Shown: positions 17,098 through 25,913 of the stretch, piece by piece
Layout of the letters: every line of letters starts with the position of its first letter
How positions within the stretch are numbered: position 1 is the stretch's first letter
Assembly (NCBI GenBank): GCA_963678575.2
Contig: CAXXHV010000002.1
Span: 1,860,001 to 1,924,000 of the forward strand
Length of the DNA: 64,000 nucleotides
Origin: Pleomorphochaeta sp963678575
GTDB lineage: Bacteria > Spirochaetota > Spirochaetia > Sphaerochaetales > Sphaerochaetaceae
Reading direction: 5' to 3'
Position numbers and translations under genes: made by a program
Notes under the pieces: generated by a model
The model's database searches: none
What the model saw: only the letters and a program-made list of their open reading frames with translations
What the model was told of the DNA's origin: nothing

Positions 17098-18777
17098 ATG
17101 ACTATAAATATGAGTGTAATTCCTGGTGGTAAAACTGGTAAAGTTGGAAAAATTAGTGTTAAAGTGGGAGATAGCGTAAACGCTGAAGATATCCTTGCAC
17201 AAGTTGAAACAGGAAAAGGCAATAGAACTATTAAAGCAACAGCCCCTGGAATAATTACTAAAATATTATGTGAAGAAGGAAAAGAGATATTATCAAAAGC
17301 AGCTATGTTTGAGGTAGACCCTCAAGATAATATTTCTGAAAGTAACACTGCCAACAAAGAAGACAGTAAAAAAGAAATTAAAAACATTGAAACAGAATTA
17401 CTTATTATTGGAGCAGGCCCAGGTGGTTACGTAGCTGCGATTTACGCTGCAAAAAAAGGTAAAAAAGTAATAATCGTTGAAAAAGAAGCCCTTGGTGGAA
17501 CTTGCTTAAATATAGGGTGTATTCCTACTAAGTCTCTAGTAAAATCATCTGAAGTTTGTCATACAATGAAAAATTCTCAATTATTCGGAATTAAAACAAC
17601 AGGTGAAATACAAGTAGATATGAAAAAAGTTATTTCTCAAAAAAATGAAGTTGTAAATAAACTTGTCTCTGGTGTAGATTTTTTGATGCAGAAAAACAAA
17701 ATAACTGTAATCAAAGGTAATGCCTCTTTTATTTCTTCGAATCAAGTCTCTGTTGAAGCAAATGATAAATATATAATAAATGCAAAAGATATTATTATCG
17801 CAACAGGTTCAAAAATATCAAAAATTAATATTGAAGGGATTGATTTACCTTTTGTTATGAATAGTACTACGGCTTTATCATCTAATGACCTCCCAAAATC
17901 AATTACTATTATTGGAGGGGGTGTAATTGGAATGGAATTTGCTTTTATTTATCGAAATCTAGGAGTAGATGTTACTGTTGTTGAATTCATGGATAGACTC
18001 TTAACAATGGTTGATAAAGAAATTTCCAAAGAAATAGAAAGTATTGCAAAAGAAAATGATATTAAAATCTATACTAGTTCAAAAGTAAAAAAAATACAAA
18101 AAGCAAATAACAATCAAGCAATTATTACCTTTGAGAATAAAAATGGTGAACAACTACTTATAAGTGATAAAGTACTTTCAGCTATTGGTAGAGAGCCAAA
18201 TTTAGACAATCTAAATATTGAAAAAGCTAATATTAAAATAAACACAAATAAAAAAGGAATCGCAGTTGATTCAAAAATGAGAACTAATATCCCTCATATT
18301 TATGCAATTGGTGATGTTACAAATATCATTCAACTTGCCCATGTGGCCTCCCATGGTGGTATTACTGCAGTAAAGAACATTATTGGTGAAGATTGTGAAA
18401 TGGATTATTCAGCAGTTCCAAATGTAATATTTACAAATCCAGAAATATCAAGTGTTGGATTAAATGAAGAAGATTGTAAAAAAATGAATATTGATTACAA
18501 AGTAAGCAAATTCAATTATAGAAGTAACGGAAAAGCTTTAACCATGAATGAGACAAAAGGTTTTATTAAACTAATTAAAGAAAATAAAACTAATAAAATA
18601 ATTGGTGCTAGTATTATTGGAGTAGAAGCCTCCTCTCTCATTAGCACAATTACCTTAGCAATTTCAAAAGGATTAACGGATGAAGATATTATAGAAACTA
18701 TTTTTGCTCATCCAACAACATCAGAAATAATTCACGAAGCTGCTTTAGGATTAAGTTTAGGTGCTTTACACGAATAA
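17098..18777 (+). CDS. lpd: Dihydrolipoamide dehydrogenase with N-terminal lipoyl domain
   Basis: A flavoprotein that oxidises or reduces lipoyl groups with NAD(H). Residues 1-75 form a lipoyl domain, and the modified Lys is K40 in VETGKGN. After a short charged linker comes the FAD domain (IIGAGPGGYVAA), the redox disulfide GGTCLNIGC, a second dinucleotide fold (IGGGVIGMEF), GDVTN and the C-terminal catalytic HPTTSE. 559 residues with the start used here. GGAG at 17088-17091 supports ATG 17098. The longer frame from 17053 begins inside a hairpin and is unlikely. No 2-oxoacid dehydrogenase E1/E2 is adjacent, so its lipoyl arm probably serves the OsmC peroxidase (inference). Confidence 0.93.
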   Translation: MTINMSVIPGGKTGKVGKISVKVGDSVNAEDILAQVETGKGNRTIKATAPGIITKILCEEGKEILSKAAMFEVDPQDNISESNTANKEDSKKEIKNIETELLIIGAGPGGYVAAIYAAKKGKKVIIVEKEALGGTCLNIGCIPTKSLVKSSEVCHTMKNSQLFGIKTTGEIQVDMKKVISQKNEVVNKLVSGVDFLMQKNKITVIKGNASFISSNQVSVEANDKYIINAKDIIIATGSKISKINIEGIDLPFVMNSTTALSSNDLPKSITIIGGGVIGMEFAFIYRNLGVDVTVVEFMDRLLTMVDKEISKEIESIAKENDIKIYTSSKVKKIQKANNNQAIITFENKNGEQLLISDKVLSAIGREPNLDNLNIEKANIKINTNKKGIAVDSKMRTNIPHIYAIGDVTNIIQLAHVASHGGITAVKNIIGEDCEMDYSAVPNVIFTNPEISSVGLNEEDCKKMNIDYKVSKFNYRSNGKALTMNETKGFIKLIKENKTNKIIGASIIGVEASSLISTITLAISKGLTDEDIIETIFAHPTTSEIIHEAALGLSLGALHE

Positions 18778-19712
18778 TGAATAGAATCTATATATCTCAA
18801 GAAACCGACCCCTATTACAATGTTGCGCTAGAACATCAATTATTACTTGAAGCAAATGATGATACTTTGTTATTCTTATGGCAAAATTCTTCATCTGTAA
18901 TTTTTGGAAGAAATCAAAACTTTTTTGCAGAAGTTGATCCAAAATATTTAAAAGAAAATAATATAATTCCTGTTCGAAGATTCTCTGGTGGAGGGGCGGT
19001 TTTTCAAGATTTAGGAAATTTAAATTTTACTTTTATTACAAAAGAAAAAAATGTTGAAAAAGATAAATATTTAAAAGTAATTACCAATGCTTTAAACTCA
19101 TTAAATATAAATTGTGAATTTAGTGGTAGAAATGATATCCTTTGTAATGGGAAAAAATTTTCTGGACATGCATATTATACTAATGATGATAATTATTTAT
19201 ATCATGGTACAATTATGGTAGATGTAAATCTAGATATGCTCACTAAAGTATTAAAACCATCTTTCTTAAAATTAAATTCTAAAGCAATTGATTCTGTAAG
19301 AAGTAGAGTCGTAAACCTATCTCAAATTAATAATGAAATTACTACTCAAAAAATTGAAAAAGCTTTAATAAAATCATTTATTGAAATTTTTGAAAAAAGT
19401 GAGCCTTTAAACTTTGTTAATAAAAACAATTATTATGCTCCTTTATATGAAGAAATTAATAAAGACAATTGGATATATGGGGAATCTCCAGAATTCAACA
19501 TCACAATTGAGAGAAGGTTTTCTTTTGGAAATGTAGCTTTATCAACAAATATAGAAAATGGGAGAATTAAAAAAATCAAAATTCAAACAGATAGTCTTAT
19601 TGTTGCAGATTTCAAAACTTGTGAAGAAGAACTAATAGGAATGTTTTTCCAAGAAGATAATATATTTAATTATGTTGAAGAATATATGAAGATAAACTAC
19701 ATTACCAATTAA
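18777..19712 (+). CDS. lplA: Lipoate-protein ligase A
   Basis: Activates lipoate (or octanoate) with ATP and attaches it to the Lys of lipoyl domains. The 311-residue protein has the N-terminal catalytic domain RRFSGGGAVFQD with GNLNFTF, GRNDI and the adenylate-binding lysine in GKKFSGHAYY. A C-terminal accessory domain starts at about 240. Its ATG overlaps the lpd stop codon by one base (TAATG), so the two are translationally coupled. The obvious acceptor is K40 of the preceding gene product. Confidence 0.93.
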   Translation: MNRIYISQETDPYYNVALEHQLLLEANDDTLLFLWQNSSSVIFGRNQNFFAEVDPKYLKENNIIPVRRFSGGGAVFQDLGNLNFTFITKEKNVEKDKYLKVITNALNSLNINCEFSGRNDILCNGKKFSGHAYYTNDDNYLYHGTIMVDVNLDMLTKVLKPSFLKLNSKAIDSVRSRVVNLSQINNEITTQKIEKALIKSFIEIFEKSEPLNFVNKNNYYAPLYEEINKDNWIYGESPEFNITIERRFSFGNVALSTNIENGRIKKIKIQTDSLIVADFKTCEEELIGMFFQEDNIFNYVEEYMKINYITN

Positions 19713-19778
19713 GAGAGGATAGAAAAAAAGATTAAAATATAATATTATTGATTTATAAAGAATTAGGTTGGTAAATAA

Positions 19779-20207
19779 ATGTTTAATTTAGATGATTGCT
19801 TTGCTTTAATAACAAGTCGTGGTGGTAAAATTTTTGCAAAAAAATTAGATGAAAAACTTAGCTCAAAAGGTATACCGAGAACTCAATGGATTGCAATGTA
19901 TTATATTCATACTAGTGAAAATATAACCCAAAAAGGTCTTGCTGATAAAATGGCAATAAAAGAACCAACTGTAGCTAGAATGCTTCAAAAAATGGAATCT
20001 GATGGCTATTTACTTCGTGATGGGAGTAATAAAGATAAGAGAGTAAAATATTTAAAATTAAGCGACAAAGGCACTAAAGAGTTTTTAAAGTTAATGCCTA
20101 TTGTTGAACAATTTAAAGATAATACTATATCAAATATTAAAGAAGAAGATCTTCATACATTTACTAAAGTACTAAATCAAATGATAGAAAATACTTTGAA
20201 GTTATAA
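19779..20207 (+). CDS. MarR/OhrR-family regulator
   Basis: A 142-residue winged-helix repressor. The DNA-binding segment is ITQKGLADKMAIKEPTVARMLQKMESDGYL (about 50-79), with the wing DKRVKYLKLSDKG. Its only Cys, C7, lies in DDCFALI, which aligns with the peroxide-sensing Cys of OhrR (LCFLLY in B. subtilis OhrR), about eight residues closer to the N-terminus. I therefore read it as a one-Cys OhrR-type sensor of organic hydroperoxides, likely controlling the palindrome before osmC. It sits 66 bp after lplA on the same strand and ends at a strong terminator. The OhrR assignment is inference. Confidence 0.85.
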   Translation: MFNLDDCFALITSRGGKIFAKKLDEKLSSKGIPRTQWIAMYYIHTSENITQKGLADKMAIKEPTVARMLQKMESDGYLLRDGSNKDKRVKYLKLSDKGTKEFLKLMPIVEQFKDNTISNIKEEDLHTFTKVLNQMIENTLKL

Positions 20208-20235
20208 TATTAATAAATGTGAAATTTATAATACA

Positions 20236-20269
20236 TTAAGCCTTTTTGATTTTTTTCAAAAAGGCTTAA
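20236..20269. terminator. Bidirectional terminator
   Basis: A 14-bp perfect stem, TTAAGCCTTTTTGA/TCAAAAAGGCTTAA with a 6-nt T loop, between convergent genes. Flanking T/A runs serve both strands. Confidence 0.85.
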
Positions 20270-20314
20270 TTATTTTGTCTTTTTATTTACCACATTTAAT
20301 AAAAAAAGTACTAA

Positions 20315-21484
20315 TTAATTATTATTTACAATAGTACTATAAAGGTCTTGTCCATTTTGATCTTTATAAGTTAATTTTAGATAATCTTTATAAACTTGAA
20401 GATCAAGATATCCAAAATGAGTATTATCTAACCAAACTGATTGTGGAGAATGATATTCACTAACTCGATCTAAAACACCACCCATAGTTCCAACAATGCT
20501 ATAAGAAGTATTGTTATGTTTCAAAAATTCCATTAGATGATTGTGTCCACTAAGCACAAGTTCAACATTATATTTTTCAAGTATATAATCAACATTTTCA
20601 ATAATATCTTTATTATCATACCATTCTTTACCGGTTTCAGGATCTTTATATCCTGAACAATAACCAAAGCAGTGAGATAAAACAATTACCATATCTCCTT
20701 GTGGGATCTCTTCCAATTGCTTAATTAACCAGGCTTTTTGTTTCTTATCAAATTCTTTTGCATCCCAAAGGAGATCCAAAGTTATAATATGAAGATTATC
20801 ATAATCTATTCTGCTGTAGAAATTTTCATGATTTTTTTGGAAATATTTTTTAAAGAAAACAGTACCATTTATTAATGCATCATGATTACCTAATACAACA
20901 TGAATAGGAGTTTTATTTAAGTTTTCATCAAAGTCTTTTAGTGCTAAATCGTAACTAGAGTAAGTTGAGCCTATTTCAGCGACATCACCTAAGCAAAAAA
21001 ATCCATCATAGTTAGAGGCCCCAATAGTTTTAATTATTTGAGTTCTTGCCTCTTCATTACTATTCTCACTCCCCCAGTGTGGATCAGAGGAAATAGCAAG
21101 TTTTAATAAAGGTTCATTTTCTCTTAATAAGTTATCACTTTCAATTTCTATAACAGTATTATTAATTTCCACTTTAGAAAAGGTTGGAATAATCAAAGCT
21201 AAAAATAATCCAATAGTGATAAGAGCTAATAAAGAAGAAATAATCAAAGAAATCCATTTAAAAATTTTCTTATTTTTTAGATTCTTAAATTTAATTAATG
21301 ATACTAAAAATAAAATTATTATTAATATATCAAAGGACCAAAGAGAGATTAGAATTTTATTATAAAGGGGATTCCAACGACATAAACCAGTAAAACCATG
21401 AAGATTTGTTACCCATAATAATACAAAAGTTGATACTAGAATTAGTATAATATTAACAATTTGAATATTTTTTATTTTTTTCAT
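20315..21484 (-). CDS. Membrane-anchored metallophosphoesterase
   Basis: A 389-residue calcineurin-like phosphoesterase tethered by three N-terminal helices (about 7-25, 45-65 and 77-103). The catalytic domain follows with all dimetal motifs: SSDPHWG (DxH), FCLGDVAE (GD), VLGNHDA (GNHD), LSHCF and SGHNHLMEF (GHxH). The layout matches YkoQ/YaeI-type membrane phosphoesterases. Substrate unknown; some relatives act on lipids or UDP-sugars. The topology leaves open which side the active site faces. Single gene, convergent with the OsmC cluster. Confidence 0.85.
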   Translation of the reverse strand: MKKIKNIQIVNIILILVSTFVLLWVTNLHGFTGLCRWNPLYNKILISLWSFDILIIILFLVSLIKFKNLKNKKIFKWISLIISSLLALITIGLFLALIIPTFSKVEINNTVIEIESDNLLRENEPLLKLAISSDPHWGSENSNEEARTQIIKTIGASNYDGFFCLGDVAEIGSTYSSYDLALKDFDENLNKTPIHVVLGNHDALINGTVFFKKYFQKNHENFYSRIDYDNLHIITLDLLWDAKEFDKKQKAWLIKQLEEIPQGDMVIVLSHCFGYCSGYKDPETGKEWYDNKDIIENVDYILEKYNVELVLSGHNHLMEFLKHNNTSYSIVGTMGGVLDRVSEYHSPQSVWLDNTHFGYLDLQVYKDYLKLTYKDQNGQDLYSTIVNNN

Positions 21485-21727
21485 TTTTACCTCAACTGTC
21501 TTATTATAATAACACAGTTATTTATTAGATGCTCTAAATATTTACTAAAAAACAAGTTAAGAAACAATATTTAAAGAAAGGGTAAAAATACTAAATATCT
21601 TTTATTTAAAAAGAATAAATTATTAAATCTTTAAGCCAATAAATACAAAAAATGTTCATATTTGATTAATTTAAAAATCATTTTTGTTGCCATTAGAAAT
21701 ATGTTCTAGTCTTGTGCATTATCCTCA

Positions 21728-21736
21728 TGCTATAAT
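21728..21736 (+). promoter_or_regulatory. Extended -10 promoter
   Basis: TGCTATAAT, 40 nt upstream of the GTG start used for the next gene. No standard -35. The rest of 21485-21776 shows nothing else. Confidence 0.5.
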
Positions 21737-21776
21737 ACTTTTTAAACATTATATTTTCATATTGGAGGACTTCTCA

Positions 21777-23378
21777 GTGACTAAACATAACAATATTATA
21801 ATTGTTGGCGCCGGAATATCTGGCTTAACAGCAGCAACATCTCTAGCTATGAAAGGCCATTCCGTTTTAGTTTTAGAAAAAAATGAAAACTGTGGAGGTT
21901 TAGTCAATTCTTTTTTAAGGGATGGATTCCTTTTTGATGGGGGTATTAGAGCTGTTGAAAATGCTGGAATGGTAAAACCAATGTTAAAAGAACTTAATAT
22001 TGATTTACCCTTTTTACCAAGTAAGGTTTCAATTGGAGTAGAAGATAAAATTATTAATGCTGATAGTAAAGAAAGTTTAACAGCATATAAAAAACTTCTT
22101 AAAGAATTATATCCAGAGAGTAAAGATGATGTTGAAAAGGTTATAAAAGTCATTGCAAAGTTTGATGTTTATATGCAAGTTCTTTTTGGAAGTGATAGTC
22201 CTTTCTTTAAAGATATTAAAAGAGATTTCAAATATTATTTTACCACTTTTCCAATTTGGATTGCCAGATTTTTAGCAACAGGTGCAGCTATTATGAAAAT
22301 GCAAATGCCAATGGAAAAATTTTTAAATAATTTAATAAAAAATAAATCATTAAATGATATAATTTCTCAACATTTTTTTAAAAAAACTCCAGCTTTCTTT
22401 GCTATGAGTTATTTCTCATTATATCCAGATTATAATTATCCTAAAGGCGGAGTTGGAAGTATTCCAAAAGCTCTAACGAAACGACTTGAAGAAATCGTTT
22501 CACAAGTTAAAACAAACACTGAAATTATTAAACTTGATGCAAACAAAAAAGAATTAACAGATAAAGAAGGAAATCAATATACTTATGATAAGCTCATTTG
22601 GTGCGCTGATATGAAACTTCTTTATAGTATGATTAATGCTGAAGATTTCTCAAAAGAATATAAAGAAAATATTAAAAAAGAGCAAAACAAAATTTTAGCA
22701 AGTTTTGGAGCAGAATCTATTTATACTCTTTTTTTAGAAATCAATCTTCCGCCTTCTTATTTTAAAGAAATTTCCGAAGGGCATTTCTTCTATACTCCAT
22801 CAAAAATAGGCTTAGGAGAATTACATCGTTCTAAACTATCAAATATTCTTGAAAATTGGGAAAATGTTAACAGAAAAGATTTTTATATGTGGCTTAAAGA
22901 TTTCTGTGATTTAAATACTTATGAAATATCTATCCCCGTTCTAAATGATAGTGATACAGCCCCAAAAGGAAAAACAGGATTTATTGCAAGTTTCCTCTTT
23001 GATTATGAACTTACAAGAAAAATTGAAGAAGCTGGTTGGTATAATGATTTTGAAGATCACATAAATACTTATATAATTGAAGCTCTTACTAAGTCTGTAT
23101 ATCCAAAATTAAAAGATAATATAATTTCATCCTTTAGTGCGAGTCCTCTAACAATTAATAGGAATGTTAACAGTTCTGAAGGGGCAATTGTTGGATGGTC
23201 CTTTGAACAAGAAATCCCAATTTCTGCAGGTATGTTAAATATGAAAAAGGCAGTTATAACACCAATAAAGGATTTATATCGTGCAGGACAATGGACAGCC
23301 AGTCCAGCAGGACTCCCTACTTGTATTATGACAGCAAAAATGGCTGCCGATTTAGTACATTCACAATTAAATAAATAA
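21777..23378 (+). CDS. CrtI/CrtISO-like FAD-dependent oxidoreductase
   Basis: A 533-residue flavoprotein of the phytoene-desaturase/prolycopene-isomerase-like group. The N-terminal Rossmann motif IIVGAGISGLTAA with downstream LEKNENCGG binds FAD, and the C-terminal GQWTASPAGLPT completes the FAD site. GTG 21777 is chosen because GGAGG lies 8 nt upstream; the frame extends 31 codons further to a TTG without a ribosome site. No carotenoid genes are nearby, so it is probably one of the broadly distributed phytoene-dehydrogenase-related proteins of unknown substrate. Monocistronic, with its own promoter and terminator. Confidence 0.85.
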   Translation: MTKHNNIIIVGAGISGLTAATSLAMKGHSVLVLEKNENCGGLVNSFLRDGFLFDGGIRAVENAGMVKPMLKELNIDLPFLPSKVSIGVEDKIINADSKESLTAYKKLLKELYPESKDDVEKVIKVIAKFDVYMQVLFGSDSPFFKDIKRDFKYYFTTFPIWIARFLATGAAIMKMQMPMEKFLNNLIKNKSLNDIISQHFFKKTPAFFAMSYFSLYPDYNYPKGGVGSIPKALTKRLEEIVSQVKTNTEIIKLDANKKELTDKEGNQYTYDKLIWCADMKLLYSMINAEDFSKEYKENIKKEQNKILASFGAESIYTLFLEINLPPSYFKEISEGHFFYTPSKIGLGELHRSKLSNILENWENVNRKDFYMWLKDFCDLNTYEISIPVLNDSDTAPKGKTGFIASFLFDYELTRKIEEAGWYNDFEDHINTYIIEALTKSVYPKLKDNIISSFSASPLTINRNVNSSEGAIVGWSFEQEIPISAGMLNMKKAVITPIKDLYRAGQWTASPAGLPTCIMTAKMAADLVHSQLNK

Positions 23379-23406
23379 AACTATAAAAGATTCATTTAAA
23401 ATAAAA

Positions 23407-23446
23407 ATCTCTCTTGTATATGAAAATACAAAAGAGATCTTTTTTT
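23407..23446 (+). terminator. Terminator after the CrtI-like gene
   Basis: ATCTCTCTTGTAT pairs with ATACAAAAGAGAT (one mismatch), 6-nt loop, then CTTTTTTT. Confidence 0.8.
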
Positions 23447-23460
23447 ATTATTTATCTTAA

Positions 23461-24813
23461 TTAGTCATTATGACAAACAACTTTATTTCTTCCTGTTTCT
23501 TTCGCTATATAAAGAGCTTTATCAGCAATAACAACTAGATTGCTTTCATCGTTAACTTCATTTTCAGGGAAAGAAGAATATCCAGCACTAATAGTAGTTT
23601 TAATTTCTTGATCATTATATTTGATTAAACTATCTTCTACCATATGGCGTAATCTTTCAGCAACAAACTTTGTATCTTCTTTTGATGCACCAGGTAATAT
23701 TACAAGAAATTCTTCACCACCAAACCTTATAATAAAATCGCCTTCTCTAACTGCCATACGCGATATTTTTGCTATATTTACTAGAACTCTATCCCCAACT
23801 GTATGACCATATGTATCATTAACTGTTTTAAAATGATCAATATCAAACATAATTAGACCAAGATGTAGATTATTTCTTACAGCTCTTGAGAACTCTTCTT
23901 TTAATCTAAGCATACCAAATCTTCTATTATATAAATTAGTTAATGGATCGTTAGCAGCAAGTTTTTGAAGTTGTTCATATGTAATAGCATTTCTAAATGA
24001 AAGGGCAAGGCCTCTTATAAACATTTCAAATGCATAAGTATTTTCATCAATAAAATTTGAAGATGAAGAAATAATTAAAACACCAATAGGCAAATTTTTA
24101 TATAACAAAGGTTCAACTATAGTCTCTATTGGAGTAAAGGTGGTTAAAGGAGTTTCAATTTTTATAGAACTTGTTAAACAAAATTTTTGTCTTGTTTTAT
24201 TTTTTAGTGCACTCCAAACAGCATCATTAGTAACAAGAGATTCTGGAGTTTTAATATTTATTGAAGCTGCTATTTCTAGTTCCCCACCTTGCTCATAAAG
24301 AATAGCACCCGCCTGGGCACCCATAAAATCATTAATTTGAACTAAAGCTTTTTGAGCCAATTGTTCAATTTCTAATTGACTAGATAGCATTTCATTAAAA
24401 TTTTTAATTGCCTGCTCATTTCTCATTGAATTAGATAAAGTATGTACTAAATCATTAAAAGCATTTGCACTGTCCCCTATTACGTCAACTGAATCAACTT
24501 TGATTATACAATTATCTTCACAGCCTTCTAACTCTGATATTGATAACCCGTTACCTAATTTATCTTTAACAAAAATCATTCTATCTGCAAGGAGTCTCAT
24601 CCTCTTTCCAACAATACTTCTTGCAAGTATAATGTTCATTGTACCGACAAAAATTCCTGCTAAAATACAAAGTATAACAAAAGTTGGGGTTAAAATATAA
24701 TTTTTAGGAACCCCTGCAACAATTACAAAATATGGAAAAATAATACCTATAACCAATCCAAAACCAATCATAAAAATGGCTAAATCTTTAAAAACACTTC
24801 TCGTTATTCTCAC
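23461..24813 (-). CDS. Diguanylate cyclase with two TM helices and GAF-like domain
   Basis: 450 residues. Two hydrophobic helices (about 10-33 and 42-65) anchor it, a linker follows, a GAF-like region spans about 130-275, and a GGDEF domain ends the protein. The active site GGEEF is intact, preceded by FDIDHFKTVND and GHTVGD, and the RxxD inhibitory site is present exactly five residues upstream (REGD then FIIRF). It should make c-di-GMP and be product-inhibited. Convergent with the FAD oxidoreductase. Confidence 0.92.
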   Translation of the reverse strand: MRITRSVFKDLAIFMIGFGLVIGIIFPYFVIVAGVPKNYILTPTFVILCILAGIFVGTMNIILARSIVGKRMRLLADRMIFVKDKLGNGLSISELEGCEDNCIIKVDSVDVIGDSANAFNDLVHTLSNSMRNEQAIKNFNEMLSSQLEIEQLAQKALVQINDFMGAQAGAILYEQGGELEIAASINIKTPESLVTNDAVWSALKNKTRQKFCLTSSIKIETPLTTFTPIETIVEPLLYKNLPIGVLIISSSSNFIDENTYAFEMFIRGLALSFRNAITYEQLQKLAANDPLTNLYNRRFGMLRLKEEFSRAVRNNLHLGLIMFDIDHFKTVNDTYGHTVGDRVLVNIAKISRMAVREGDFIIRFGGEEFLVILPGASKEDTKFVAERLRHMVEDSLIKYNDQEIKTTISAGYSSFPENEVNDESNLVVIADKALYIAKETGRNKVVCHND

Positions 24814-25127
24814 TTTTAATTCCTCACAAATAAAACTCAGTAAACTTTTTTCATTAATTATCTAAAACTATTCAAATAAGCAAAAAAGATATATTAATCT
24901 ACAAACAATTCAGATCTGTGAAATAGTATCATAATTTTATTATTTAATGGTAGTAAGATAATACAAAACATCAAATATTTAATGGTATTGCATAGATTCA
25001 ACAAATTTGTATATATAAAAATAGAAAATTTTTTAAACCTTATTAATATATTATAAATTTTAATTTGTATTTAGCAATTAATTTAATTCAAAATCAATGT
25101 ATCTTTTTAATTTTTAATTTTTGATTA
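24814..25127. other. Gene-free AT-rich gap
   Basis: No open frame or structured element that I can support. The only notable feature is a direct repeat ATTTAATGGTA near 24942 and 24978. Confidence 0.5.
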
Positions 25128-25200
25128 TTGACTAATAAATTATTTATTATTATATTGTTTGATATCGAACTATTTAGCACTAAACTATTTAGTACTAAAT
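25128..25200 (+). promoter_or_regulatory. MarR/ABC operon promoter with tandem operator
   Basis: TTGACT (25128-25133), 17-bp spacer, TATATT (25151-25156). Just downstream of the expected start site is a 15-bp unit, ACTATTTAGyACTAA, twice in direct repeat (from 25169 and 25184). Each contains a palindrome: TTTAGCACTAAA (25173-25184, central mismatch) and perfect ATTTAGTACTAAAT (25187-25200). Likely autoregulatory site of the adjacent MarR protein. Confidence 0.7.
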
Positions 25201-25283
25201 GATTATTTTATAAAATAATTTAAATAGAATATTATGAAGTTAATTATTAAATAAGTTTTATATTTTAGGAGAAAAAAAACATT

Positions 25284-25754
25284 ATGGATAAAAAGCTAAA
25301 TTGCAAATTAATTCAATCAATTTTTCAATTTAAAAAAATGATTCATAAAGGATTTAACTTTGAAACCCTTAATAACAAAATAAATATGACTGAACTTATA
25401 ATAATGAACGAAATTGTTAATAATACATTTGATCCAAAAGATAATGTTAAAATTTCAGATTTGAAAAAGTATTTATCTATCTCAAAGGGTGCAATCTCTC
25501 AGAATTTAGCAAGTCTTGAAAAAAAAGACTATATTAAAAGAACTATAGATGAAAGTAATAGAAGAAATGTAATTGTAACATTAACTGCTAAAGGAAGAGA
25601 AATAATGAAAGAACATTATTCTCAATTCACTGAAAGACTAGGAAAAATAATCAGTAGACTTGGTGAAGAAAACGTAAAGCAAATGATAAAAATTGTTGAT
25701 CAAATGACTGAAATCTCTAATGAAATTAATAATGAGTTGAATTCAAATAACTAA
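25284..25754 (+). CDS. MarR-family regulator
   Basis: 156-residue winged-helix protein. The recognition region is KISDLKKYLSISKGAISQNLASLEKKDYI (about 54-82), with wing SNRRNVIVTLTAKG. Helical ends form the dimer interface. It lies directly upstream of a two-gene ABC exporter on the same strand, the usual arrangement in which the MarR protein represses the exporter until a ligand binds. Its Cys (C7) is not in an OhrR-like context, so it probably senses a small molecule. AGGAG precedes the ATG. Confidence 0.9.
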   Translation: MDKKLNCKLIQSIFQFKKMIHKGFNFETLNNKINMTELIIMNEIVNNTFDPKDNVKISDLKKYLSISKGAISQNLASLEKKDYIKRTIDESNRRNVIVTLTAKGREIMKEHYSQFTERLGKIISRLGEENVKQMIKIVDQMTEISNEINNELNSNN

Positions 25755-25913
25755 TATATATATTGACAAATTATTTTTTTAATAATCACAAAAATAGATA
25801 ATAAACTTTTTAATTATTAAGTTATGAAAGCTTAATGAAAAGAAAAAGATAACTTTTATTCAAAAAATAAATAGAATGTGAGAATAAGTAAAAATACAAG
25901 GAGACAATTTCAC

